64,000 nt of DNA from JAABVD01 sp965204545 (GTDB lineage: Bacteria; Verrucomicrobiota; Verrucomicrobiia; Opitutales; UBA2995), in assembly GCA_965204545.1 (NCBI GenBank), contig CBDBFA010000003.1:2728001-2792000 (forward strand), in the 5' to 3' direction. Made by a program: the position numbers and the translations under genes. This document shows positions 35,235-43,275 of the stretch, piece by piece. Position 1 is the stretch's first letter. Every line of letters begins with the position of its first letter. The notes below the pieces were generated by a model. It was not told the origin of the DNA, made no database searches, and saw only the letters and a program-made list of their open reading frames with translations.

Positions 35235-35369
35235 AGAGGCGCCGCGGGAGCCAATTAGGAAATAGGAGAAAGGGGAACCACAAAAAGCACAAAATACTCA
35301 AAAGGCGCCTGCCTACGCCTATTCGTAGGGGCCAATGAGGAATGATGGAGTGATGGACAGGATTGGTAG

Positions 35370-35389
35370 GGGCGACGCATGCGTCGCCC
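35370..35389. repeat. 20-base perfect palindrome, copy 2
   Basis: Identical to 20659-20678, GGGCGACGCA plus its reverse complement, again preceded by TAG and followed by CATC and GATC-type repeats. Confidence 0.85.
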
Positions 35390-35433
35390 ATCATCTTGAT
35401 CGTGATCGATGGAAGGGAAAGAAGCGCTCCGTC

Positions 35434-35497
35434 GGGGTCAGTCGTCTTAGAAAATTGTATGGAGCAAAGCGGAATACGGTTTTTTTGACCTGACCCC
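35434..35497. repeat. 64-base GGGGTCAG element, copy 1
   Basis: Perfect eight-base inverted ends GGGGTCAG and CTGACCCC bound a 64-base unit with the core CTTAGAAAATTGTATGGAGC and a run of seven T. Copies of the same length are at 38015-38078 and 39811-39874. Confidence 0.9.
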
Positions 35498-35676
35498 TTC
35501 CCGGCTGCATACAAAGGCGCCAATGAGGAATGAGGGTTTGGGAGGAGTGTTGGAGTATTGGAGTGATGGAATGGGGGAGGGGAAGGCGCCAAGGCGCAAA
35601 TTAAGAATGAGGAATGGGGGAGAAGGAATGATGGAATGGTGGAGTGGGGGAGTGATGGAATGGGGGAGAACGGCAA

Positions 35677-35733
35677 GGGGTCAGCTCCTTGATTTTTGAC
35701 ATGTCCCCATGTTGAAAATCCAGGACTGACCCC
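35677..35733. repeat. 57-base GGGGTCAG hairpin, copy 1
   Basis: Inverted ends GGGGTCAG and CTGACCCC with an inner inverted pair ATTTTTGACATG and CATGTTGAAAAT, so the whole unit can fold as one long hairpin. A second copy is at 62601-62656. Confidence 0.9.
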
Positions 35734-35805
35734 TTTACGGTTGCAATCGGTAAAAGATTGCTGTGACGGGTGAGTTGATATGAAATGCCGGCCTGTTCGA
35801 AAAAG

Positions 35806-36090
35806 ATGGTTTTCACTAAGGAACTTTTTTGGGATGTGGATCCCGATTCCATAGACTTGGACAAGCATGCACGCTTTGTCATCGAGCGCGTCTTGACTCG
35901 TGGAAGTGCGGATGATTTTAGCGAGCTTCAAAGGACCTATGGCAAAGATCGAATTCGGAAGGAACTTCGAAACTGTCGTTCTCTGGATCCGAAAACGATT
36001 CGTTTCTGTAGTGTCATCTACGATCTCAGGAAAGAGGATTTCAAGTGCTGCATTACGAAGCAATCGAACCAAAAACATTGGATTTACTGA
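35806..36090 (+). CDS. DUF6922-type protein, antitoxin-like partner
   Basis: A 94-residue protein whose sequence (ELFWDVDPDSIDLDKHARFV, then RSLDPKTIRFCSVIYDLRKE) matches the small DUF6922 type found next to AbiEii/MNT-like nucleotidyltransferases. The ATG at 35806 was chosen over one 21 bases upstream because it begins the conserved VFTKELFWDVD. It overlaps the next gene by 46 bases, so the two are coupled. An antitoxin role is assumed from this pairing and not shown. Confidence 0.7.
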   Translation: MVFTKELFWDVDPDSIDLDKHARFVIERVLTRGSADDFSELQRTYGKDRIRKELRNCRSLDPKTIRFCSVIYDLRKEDFKCCITKQSNQKHWIY

Positions 36091-36473
36091 AAGCCCTCGC
36101 GGCTTTACCAGGGTTCGAGGAATTTGTGCTCGTTGGTGGAACGGGGCTCGCCTTGCAATTGGGGCACCGCTTGTCGATCGATTTGGATTTTTTTACTCAG
36201 GATGAGTTCAACGTAATTTCCGCCATTACCAGCAGGGGCGCAAAGAAGGATTTTTTTGACATAACCGAGATCCTTAAGCACATACCTCTGGAAGAGGCGC
36301 TGAACTTGTTCGAAAAAAAGTATCCGTCCGCCGAAAGATTCATGGCCATGAAATTCCTGAGCTGGTTTGAAGATGCAGAGGGAGACCCGGATCCGATTGT
36401 CCTCAATGATCTTACTTGGAGGAAAGTGAAGGAGACAATTCAGGAAGCGCTTCGAAAAATAGCTTTCAACTGA
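36045..36473 (+). CDS. AbiEii-family nucleotidyltransferase toxin, internally deleted
   Basis: A 142-residue protein. The N-terminal half has FVLVGGTGLALQLGHRLSID with LDFFTQDEFN, the nucleotidyltransferase G-G-T...D-x-D motif of AbiEii/MNT proteins. The C-terminal half has SRGAKKDFFDITEILKHIPL and KFLSWFEDAEGDPDP, also typical. Family members carry about 80 more residues between these parts, including the third catalytic Asp and IRLASLEDIAAMKL; here DEFN joins almost directly to AITSRGAKKDF. The GTG start at 36045 follows a GGAAAGAGG site. It is probably inactive as a toxin. The deletion kept the frame. Confidence 0.75.
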   Translation: MLHYEAIEPKTLDLLKALAALPGFEEFVLVGGTGLALQLGHRLSIDLDFFTQDEFNVISAITSRGAKKDFFDITEILKHIPLEEALNLFEKKYPSAERFMAMKFLSWFEDAEGDPDPIVLNDLTWRKVKETIQEALRKIAFN

Positions 36474-36475
36474 AA

Positions 36476-37978
36476 ATGAAACCAATGACAAACCTTAGAA
36501 CACACCTCCTTAGAAGAATTTACGTCCTATTTTTGCTGTTATCCATGGCGTTTCTGAGCGGATTTTCCATGGAGGGAACTACCAAGCCCAATATCGTCGT
36601 TTTTCTGGTCGACGACTTGGGGTACATGGATATCGGAGCCAATAACCCGGACTGTTTCTACGAGACCCCTCATATCGATGCTCTGGCTGAATCCGGTATG
36701 CGATTCACGGATGGATACGCCGCCAACCCGGTTTGTTCTCCGACACGCTACAGCCTGATGACGGGCAGGTATCCTTCGCGGGTGGACGCAACAAATTTCT
36801 TTTCCGGAAAGCGTAGTGGGACCTTCAACCCGGCGCCCTTGATGGACAATATGCCCTTGCAGGAGGTAACCATTGCCCAGGCTTTGAAAGCTGAGGGATA
36901 TGCCACGTTTTTTGCCGGCAAATGGCACTTGGGAGGGAGTGAGGAATACTATCCTCAGAACAGGGGCTTCGATATCAATATGGGGGGCCACAGTCGAGGC
37001 GGGCCCTATACGGGAAACAAGTATTTTTCCCCCTTCGAGAATCCTCAATTGCATCCCGATAGTCCGAAGGGAGACCATCTGCCGGATCGCCTGGCCCGGG
37101 AAACCGCCAAATTCATTGAGGAGAACAAGGAAGGTCCTTTTCTGGCCTATCTGTCCTTCTATTCCGTGCATACGCCTCTCATAGGCAGGCCGGACCTGGT
37201 GGCAAAATATGAGAAAAAGGCTGCGGAAGTACAGGGAGAAGAATTCGCCGAGGAGGAACAGGTATTTGGAGATGCTCCCCGCCGGGTCCGTATCCTGCAG
37301 AAGCATGCCGTCTACGCTGCCATGGTGGAGGCGATGGATCAGGCTGTGGGTAAAGTGCTCCGGCAACTTGAGGATTCTGGGGTGGCGGACAACACCATCG
37401 TCGCATTCACTTCCGACAACGGCGGCCTCTCCACGTCCGAGGGTTTACCTACGAGCAACCTGCCCTTGAGAGGGGGAAAGGGCTGGGTTTACGAAGGCGG
37501 TATCCGGGAACCGTGGATTATTCGCTATCCGGGTGTTACTGAATCCGGCGCCATCAGCCATGAACCGATATGTTCCATCGATCTCTTTCCAACCCTTGCT
37601 GCTGCGGCTGGGGCAAAAGTGAACCATGAATTGGATGGCGTGGACCTGATGTCCGTACTGAGAGGGGAATCCTCGAAACCCAGATCCTTGTATTGGCACT
37701 ACCCGCACTACAGTAATCAGGGAGGCATTCCCGGCGGAGCCATACGGGAAGGGGATTTCAAACTGATCGAACGCTATGAGGACGGCAGGGTTCACCTCTA
37801 CAACCTGAAGGACGACATTGGAGAACAGAGGGACCTGGCTGAAATCTATCCGGTTAAAGTGTCCCAGATGCGGACCCGTTTGCATTCCTGGTATGAGGAA
37901 GTCGACGCGAAATTTCTTCAGAAGAAAGATGACGGCCCGGAACCTTGGAGACCGCGCTTAGGGAAGGCAGAAGGATGA
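36476..37978 (+). CDS. sulfatase (formylglycine type), exported
   Basis: A 500-residue arylsulfatase-family protein with signal peptide (IYVLFLLLSMAFLSGFSM). The metal-binding start VVFLVDDLGYMDIG is followed by the formylglycine site VCSPTRYSLMTGRYPS (C-x-P-x-R) near residue 87, then FFAGKWHLGG and AFTSDNGG. It removes sulfate esters from a sulfated sugar or polymer in the periplasm or outside the cell after maturation of the Cys. The ATG at 36476 lies two bases after the AbiEii stop; an earlier frame start lies inside that gene. The exact sulfatase subfamily is not assignable by eye. Confidence 0.93.
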   Translation: MKPMTNLRTHLLRRIYVLFLLLSMAFLSGFSMEGTTKPNIVVFLVDDLGYMDIGANNPDCFYETPHIDALAESGMRFTDGYAANPVCSPTRYSLMTGRYPSRVDATNFFSGKRSGTFNPAPLMDNMPLQEVTIAQALKAEGYATFFAGKWHLGGSEEYYPQNRGFDINMGGHSRGGPYTGNKYFSPFENPQLHPDSPKGDHLPDRLARETAKFIEENKEGPFLAYLSFYSVHTPLIGRPDLVAKYEKKAAEVQGEEFAEEEQVFGDAPRRVRILQKHAVYAAMVEAMDQAVGKVLRQLEDSGVADNTIVAFTSDNGGLSTSEGLPTSNLPLRGGKGWVYEGGIREPWIIRYPGVTESGAISHEPICSIDLFPTLAAAAGAKVNHELDGVDLMSVLRGESSKPRSLYWHYPHYSNQGGIPGGAIREGDFKLIERYEDGRVHLYNLKDDIGEQRDLAEIYPVKVSQMRTRLHSWYEEVDAKFLQKKDDGPEPWRPRLGKAEG

Positions 37979-38198
37979 AGGAAGAAGGCTGAATTGGGGA
38001 AAAAGCGTCCCGTTGGGGTCAGTCGTCTTAGAAAATTGTATGAAGCAAAGCGGAATACGATTTTTTTGACCTGACCCCTTCCTCCGTAAGTTGACCCTTA
38101 TTTCGCAAGGCATTACTTTTTTACCGTATGACACCTTTGAGTATCTCTTGTCTGGAAAGAATGGTAAACGATCAACCCCAAGGTAAGAATCCGGATTT
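37979..38198. repeat. gap with 64-base GGGGTCAG element
   Basis: Begins with GGAAGAAGG units, then the 64-base element at 38015-38078. The remaining 120 bases before the next sulfatase show nothing recognisable and should contain its promoter. Confidence 0.75.
38015..38078. repeat. 64-base GGGGTCAG element, copy 2
   Basis: Same length and core as 35434-35497 with two or three substitutions (GTATGAAGC in place of GTATGGAGC), perfect GGGGTCAG/CTGACCCC ends. Confidence 0.9.
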
Positions 38199-39785
38199 AT
38201 GAAACCACTCACCATAACGGCCATCATCGTCCTGTGCGCTTTTTCAACTGCAACCGGTTCTACCGCCGATTCGATCAACCCAAATATCCTCCTCATACTC
38301 GCCGATGATTTGGGTTACGGGGACGTGGGTATTTATAATTCCGAATCCAAAGTCCCTACTCCGCGTCTGGATCGCCTCGCTGCAGAAGGCATGCTGTTTA
38401 CCGATGCACATTCACCTTCTACGGTTTGCACCCCCACCCGTTACAGTCTGATGACTGGGCAGATGCTATTTCGCAAAGGTTTCCCGGGGGTCTTCACCGG
38501 CGTGGAGGGTCCTTGCCTCATCGAGGAAGATAGGTTGACCCTGCCGCAGATGCTGCGCGACCAAGGCTACACCACGGCGATGTTTGGCAAGTGGCATATC
38601 GGCATGACTTTCTCTACTGTGGAAGGTAAACCCGTGTATGAGGTAAAGTTTCCCAAATCCGAAGACACGAGATCTTCGCTTGCGCCGGGAGAGGGGGTGG
38701 CCCGAGTAAGCCTTACCGACTATTCCAAACCCATTTCCGACGGGCCCCTGCATCGGGGTTTCGATCAATTCTTCGGAACTGCGTGCTGTCCCACTACAGA
38801 CTGGTTGTATGCCTACATTGAAGGTGACCGGATACCGGTTCCACCTACGAAGCTGCTCGATCGCGAGGCCGCGGGACTACCGAAACACCCCTACTCACAT
38901 GACAACCGGCTTGGCATGATTGCCCCCGGTTTCGACCTGGAAGAGGTGGATATGGTATTCCTGGAGAAAAGTAAGGCCTTTCTCCAAAACCACGTGAAGG
39001 AGTCACCGGGCAAACCGTTCTTCCTGTTTCACTCCACACAGGCCGTCCACCTCCCCTCCTTCCCGGGCAAAAACTTTAAGGGCCAGACTCAGGCCGGACC
39101 TCACGGCGATTTCATTTTCGAATTGGACTACATAGTCGGTGAACTCATGAAAATGCTCGATGACCTGGGCATTGCCGACAATACCCTGGTCATCTTCACC
39201 AGCGATAATGGCCCGGAAGTCACTTCGGTGATCAATATGCGCGGGGATTATGGGCATGACGGAGCCCGCCCTTGGCGCGGCATCAAACGCGATCAATGGG
39301 AAGGTGGGCACCGTGTTCCTTTTATCGCCCGTTGGCCGGACAAAATAAAAGCCGGTAGCACGAGCGATCAAACCATATGCCTTACCGATATCATGTCCAC
39401 GTGCGCCGCAATTACCGGATACGAGATGCCGGACAACGCCGCCGAAGACAGTTTTAACATCCTACCCATCTTGACGGGCGAGTCTCAAGGGGAAGCAATC
39501 CGCCCCTATACCCTGCATCAAACCATTTCGCTCAATCTCGCCATCCGCCGGGGAAAATGGAAGTACCTCGACCACAAGGGATCCGGTGGAAACAACTACC
39601 AGGCGAGACGGGGGCTCACCATCTATTCATTGCCCGAAAAGGCGCCTGACGCTCCCGGTCAGCTCTACGACCTCGAAAACGATCCGGGTGAAACTACGAA
39701 CCTCTATTATGACCATCCGGAAGTAGTCAAAGAACTCAAGGCCCTGCTCGATACTTCCATAGCAAACGGCCGCAGTCGCTCCTGA
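38199..39785 (+). CDS. sulfatase (formylglycine type), exported
   Basis: A 528-residue sulfatase with signal peptide (MKPLTITAIIVLCAFSTATG). Metal-site motif LLILADDLGYGDVG, formylglycine site VCTPTRYSLMTGQ (C-x-P-x-R), MFGKWHIGM and VIFTSDNGPE are all present, and the C-terminal subdomain (ELYDLENDPGE-like QLYDLENDPGETTNLY) is complete. It is longer than its neighbour because of an insertion after GKWHIGM that reaches a GFDQFFG motif. It should hydrolyse sulfate esters outside the cytoplasm. A 64-base element sits on each side of the gene, at 38015 and 39811. Confidence 0.94.
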   Translation: MKPLTITAIIVLCAFSTATGSTADSINPNILLILADDLGYGDVGIYNSESKVPTPRLDRLAAEGMLFTDAHSPSTVCTPTRYSLMTGQMLFRKGFPGVFTGVEGPCLIEEDRLTLPQMLRDQGYTTAMFGKWHIGMTFSTVEGKPVYEVKFPKSEDTRSSLAPGEGVARVSLTDYSKPISDGPLHRGFDQFFGTACCPTTDWLYAYIEGDRIPVPPTKLLDREAAGLPKHPYSHDNRLGMIAPGFDLEEVDMVFLEKSKAFLQNHVKESPGKPFFLFHSTQAVHLPSFPGKNFKGQTQAGPHGDFIFELDYIVGELMKMLDDLGIADNTLVIFTSDNGPEVTSVINMRGDYGHDGARPWRGIKRDQWEGGHRVPFIARWPDKIKAGSTSDQTICLTDIMSTCAAITGYEMPDNAAEDSFNILPILTGESQGEAIRPYTLHQTISLNLAIRRGKWKYLDHKGSGGNNYQARRGLTIYSLPEKAPDAPGQLYDLENDPGETTNLYYDHPEVVKELKALLDTSIANGRSRS

Positions 39786-39810
39786 TTATCAGGGCCTGGG
39801 GACATCCATC

Positions 39811-39874
39811 GGGGTCAATCGTCTTAGAAAATTGTATGGAGCAAAGCGGAATAAGGTTTTTTTGACCTGACCCC
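39811..39874. repeat. 64-base GGGGTCAG element, copy 3
   Basis: Same 64-base length and core as the copies at 35434 and 38015; the left end is GGGGTCAA, a single mismatch to CTGACCCC on the right. Confidence 0.9.
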
Positions 39875-39945
39875 TTCCCGGATGCATACAAAGGCGCCAA
39901 TGAGTAATGAGGAATGAGGAATTGACTCTCGCAAAGAGGAGTATG

Positions 39946-40083
39946 AGGCGCCGAGGGCGCGAACCAGCATTCACCAACTGGCTTTTACGCCAAAGGCGTT
40001 AAACTCCAAAGCCCAGTGTCGCGTAGCGCACGCTGGGTTACCGATCACCCCTTTGACCGAACCCCAACGGGGTTCCACAAAAG
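39946..40083. repeat. three-hairpin repeat, copy 2
   Basis: Leader GCGAACCAGCATTCACCAAC, then the three hairpins TTTACGCC/GGCGTTAAA, CCCAGTGTCGCG/CGCACGCTGGG and ACCCC/GGGGT, ending TTCCACAA. Confidence 0.88.
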
Positions 40084-40328
40084 GCCCAGGGCTGCCAATT
40101 TGGAATTTGGAATTAAGAATGAGGAATTTTGTGTTTTTTGCGCTCCTTGGTGGCTATTTACCCTAACTCTCTCCGCTCTCTGCTGTGCCGTGCGGAGCCT
40201 TCAGGCAAAGCATGGTGGTTAATTTCCCCATCCGTGTAATCCGTGGTCAATCCCTATTCCCGTCCTGCTGGTTACCTGTCCTGCCGTAGCCCTTGGGTGA
40301 AGCGGGATCCATGTTCAATCCCGTCGAT

Positions 40329-41792
40329 CTATTTGGAAGCTAAGGGGACTTCCAGTTGACGTTCTCCCTCGTCGAAGAAACGGGCTCCCTCTCCGGATCG
40401 ATCGATGTCGCCCAGTTCATTGCGCGCCCAATCGATCCGTTTCATCAACGTTTCGACGACATCCGGGTAGACGTTTGCCAGGTTGTTCTGCTCGGCTTGA
40501 TCGAGTTCCAGGTCGAACAATTGAATTTCTGGAATTTCCTCCAACATGCGTCCCCACCATCCCGTGCCGTCGGGATTCCCGGGCCGCGGCAAGACCAGTT
40601 TCCACTTTCCGGAGCGGACTCCGGTTAGCAGGCAGCCCGAATAATAGAAGAAATCCTCTCGTGGGCTGATCTCGGTTTTCCCAAGGAGAAAGTCGGTGGC
40701 GTCCCGGCCGTCTATCTCCCACTTTGGCAATGGGGCGCCGGCCAGGTTTGCGAAGGTGGGCAAGAGGTCCATGGTGGATAGTATCCGGTCAGATTTTGAT
40801 CCGGCCGGAATCCTGCCGGGCCAGCGGGCGATGAAAGGGACCCGTGAGCCCCCCTCCCAGGCGGTCATTTTGAAACCACGAAAAGGGAGCGCGCTGCCTG
40901 AATGGTCGAGTGGAATGAATGGCTTTCCGCTGTTTCTGCCACCCCGGGAAGCGTGGGTCGGCTCCGTCCAGGGGCCGTTGTCAGAGGTAAACATCACGAG
41001 GGTGTTCTCATCGAGTCCCAGCTCTTGCAACTTGGCCAGAATCTGGCCGCTGGACCAGTCGATCTCCTCAATGGTATCTCCGTAGGGTCCGTATTCCGAT
41101 TTCCCTTTAAACCCTTCCGAGGCGCCCACCGGGACGTGGGGAAGGTTGTGCGAAAGGAATAGAAAGAAGGGTTGATCCTGGTTTTGTTCGATCCATTGGA
41201 TGGCCGCTTCGGTGTAGTCTTGGGTGATGTGGTCCCAGCTTTCGACGGCTTCGACAACCACCTCCCGGTTGCGCATGATTCTACTCCGCATGGGGGTATC
41301 TTCGACGTAGACGGTAAACCCGTTGAAGCGGGGCGTGCCATAGAAGTAATCGAATCCCTGGGCGTTCGGCATGAGTTCGGGATCATAGGATTTGTCCGGG
41401 CCGCTCGGATTACCCGCCAAATGCCATTTGCCAATAAGCGCCGTGGCATAACCGGCTTCCTTGAGAGTTTCCGCCATGGTGATTTCCTTGGGATGTGGAA
41501 CGGTGTGGAGTTCCTTGATATTTCCCGGCTCGGCAATGCGGATGGGGTAGGAACCCGTCATCAAGGCGCCGCGGGATACACCGCACACGGGTTGAGCGTA
41601 GAAGCTGGTCAGCATCAATCCTTCCTCCGCCATGCGGTCCAGGTGAGGGGTCTTGATCTTTTCGGAACCGAAGCAACCCAAATCCTGGTAGCCCTGGTCA
41701 TCGGTGAAGATCAGGATGATGTTGGGAGGCTCGGCCTCAAGGATGAAGGTTGAGGGCAGAAGGATGGAAAACAGAAAGGAGAGAAATTTCAT
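40329..41792 (-). CDS. sulfatase with atypical CGVSR active-site motif
   Basis: A 487-residue sulfatase with signal peptide (MKFLSFLFSILLPSTFILEA). It has IILIFTDDQGYQDLGCFGS, AEAGYATALIGKWHLAG-type GKWHLAG and VMFTSDNGPW. At the formylglycine position it reads PVCGVSRGALMTGSYP, so the C-x-P-x-R consensus has Val in place of Pro. The close paralogue at 46176 has CGPSR in the same context. The rest of the protein is complete, so it may still be modified or may be inactive. It lies downstream of the DUF1592/DUF1552 pair on the same strand, 80 bases after the DUF1552 stop. Confidence 0.92.
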   Translation of the reverse strand: MKFLSFLFSILLPSTFILEAEPPNIILIFTDDQGYQDLGCFGSEKIKTPHLDRMAEEGLMLTSFYAQPVCGVSRGALMTGSYPIRIAEPGNIKELHTVPHPKEITMAETLKEAGYATALIGKWHLAGNPSGPDKSYDPELMPNAQGFDYFYGTPRFNGFTVYVEDTPMRSRIMRNREVVVEAVESWDHITQDYTEAAIQWIEQNQDQPFFLFLSHNLPHVPVGASEGFKGKSEYGPYGDTIEEIDWSSGQILAKLQELGLDENTLVMFTSDNGPWTEPTHASRGGRNSGKPFIPLDHSGSALPFRGFKMTAWEGGSRVPFIARWPGRIPAGSKSDRILSTMDLLPTFANLAGAPLPKWEIDGRDATDFLLGKTEISPREDFFYYSGCLLTGVRSGKWKLVLPRPGNPDGTGWWGRMLEEIPEIQLFDLELDQAEQNNLANVYPDVVETLMKRIDWARNELGDIDRSGEGARFFDEGERQLEVPLASK

Positions 41793-41872
41793 AATGATGG
41801 TAAACGGAATCGACTCCTCGGGAAGGGTGTCGTGATCTGCAGGAGAGTCCTTGTATCCCTGAAATGGAGGCC

Positions 41873-43216
41873 TTAACCAAGCAAGGGTTTCAGCGTTCCT
41901 GTGCTGTCGGCGAATTTATCCAGGTTTAAGCCCATGGCCTGTGCCAGGGTCAGCCACAGGTTGGCGAGGGGCGTGCCGTCCGGGCAATGCAAATGTTCAC
42001 CGGTTCTGAATTTCCCTTGGGCGTTTCCGGCCACGACAATGGGGAGGTCGTTGTACTGGTGGGTGGATCCGTCCCCCAATCCCGAGCCGTAGGTGAACAT
42101 CGTATTGTCCAACAAGCTGCTTCCGTCTGCTTCCCGGATGGTATCCATTTTTTCAACTAGGTAAGCAAACTGTTCCATATGAAAGCGGTCCACCTGCATG
42201 AGTTGCTCCGCGTAAACGCGTTGTTGGTGGGACATCAGGTGATGGCTCATGGGCTTGTCGAATAGCCCTTCGAAGGTCCAAGGGGTATTCCAACGCTCCG
42301 GGCCGACCATCAACGTGGCGACATGAGTCAATCCGGTCTGTAAAGCCACCACCATCAAGTCTCCCATCAGGCGTATGTATTCTCCACGAGGCAGGTAAGC
42401 CGCGGCCGGTTCCTCCATGCTTACTTTTTTTAGCTCCCCCTTCATCTTCTCCAGGCGATCCATCTGGATTTCAATGGTTCGAATAGAGTCAAAATACTCC
42501 CCGAATTTCTGGCGATCGTTGTACCCGAGTTCCAGCTTCAGAGTTCGGGCATCTTCCAGGACCAGGTCGGTGATATTGCGAAAGCGCTGGATTTCCTGAG
42601 TGGCAAAAAGCCTCTGGTAAACCTTTCTGGGATCGCGAATGGAGGGAGCGACGTGCCCGGTTCCATACCAGGAGATATTGTCGAAGTATATGGACTCGAG
42701 GTTGTCCTTATGGCTATTGCAACTGAGCTCAAGGGTTCGAAAGGGAGTGTTCTTTCCGACCTGATCACCGACTATCTGATCGAGCGTCCGGTCGAGAGGC
42801 CAGGCTGATTCCGTAATCGACCAGGGTTCCGCGCTGCTCAAGAAACAGGAAGCGCATTGGGCATGGACATCGGTGCCGACCTGAAACGTCCGGTCCATGC
42901 CGGTAATCAAGGTTATTTTGTCCTGAACCGCTCTTAATGGCTCCAGGGTGGGTGTCCACTTTATGGGTTGAAAACCAACTTTATTACCAACCCAGGATAT
43001 GTCCGCTACCGCAAAATTATTACCTTTCGGTAGGACCGCTGTCTCCTCGCCCGGAAAGAATCCCCGGCGCACGACTCCGATCGGGACATAAAAGAAGGCC
43101 ATGCGCTGGGCAGGCATGGGTCGCTTCGCTGCCAGCGAGATACTTTCCATCCAGGGCAGCGTCAGCAGAGCGCCGCCTGCGCCGCGTAAAAATGCGCGTC
43201 TGGAAATAGTTTTCAT
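41873..43216 (-). CDS. DUF1552 Tat-exported protein
   Basis: A 447-residue DUF1552 protein. The Tat signal is clear: SRRAFLRGAGGALLTLPW. The body has MAFFYVPIGVVRRGFFPGEE, a family-typical opening, IQMDRLEKMKGELKK in the middle, and SLLDNTMFTYGSGLGDGSTH with LPIVVAGNAQGKFRTG near the end; the terminus (NLDKFADSTGTLKPLLG) matches paralogues in this window. DUF1552 shares a distant alkaline-phosphatase-like fold with DUF1501; function is not known. It follows the DUF1592 cytochrome gene after 59 bases and probably acts with it in the periplasm. Confidence 0.92.
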   Translation of the reverse strand: MKTISRRAFLRGAGGALLTLPWMESISLAAKRPMPAQRMAFFYVPIGVVRRGFFPGEETAVLPKGNNFAVADISWVGNKVGFQPIKWTPTLEPLRAVQDKITLITGMDRTFQVGTDVHAQCASCFLSSAEPWSITESAWPLDRTLDQIVGDQVGKNTPFRTLELSCNSHKDNLESIYFDNISWYGTGHVAPSIRDPRKVYQRLFATQEIQRFRNITDLVLEDARTLKLELGYNDRQKFGEYFDSIRTIEIQMDRLEKMKGELKKVSMEEPAAAYLPRGEYIRLMGDLMVVALQTGLTHVATLMVGPERWNTPWTFEGLFDKPMSHHLMSHQQRVYAEQLMQVDRFHMEQFAYLVEKMDTIREADGSSLLDNTMFTYGSGLGDGSTHQYNDLPIVVAGNAQGKFRTGEHLHCPDGTPLANLWLTLAQAMGLNLDKFADSTGTLKPLLG

Positions 43217-43275
43217 GGGGGCGGGATATTGTTGGAAATTCTGCGATTCAAAAAGTAGCTTGAACTCGGAAGGGC

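Larger units (their letters stand above)
35235..35805. repeat. 571-base gap built almost only of repeats
   Basis: Holds AAAAGCACAAAA units, a 20-base palindrome (35370-35389), a GATCTTGATCGTGATCG unit, a 64-base GGGGTCAG element (35434-35497), several ATGGAATGGGGGAG units, and a 57-base GGGGTCAG hairpin (35677-35733). No gene is visible; the DUF6922 gene begins just after. Confidence 0.85.
39786..40328. repeat. 543-base repeat-filled gap
   Basis: Contains the 64-base element (39811-39874), AATGAGGAATGAGGAATT units, a three-hairpin repeat (39946-40083), and a TTTTGTG/GGCTATTTACCC block (40120-40165) shared with 57464 and 59903. No gene is visible. Confidence 0.85.

Noticed and set aside
35068..36078. 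A 336-codon minus-strand frame
   Set aside because: It runs through the repeat tract at 35235-35805 and antisense to the DUF6922 gene; the translation is low-complexity repeat peptide such as PSLPHSTIPSF.
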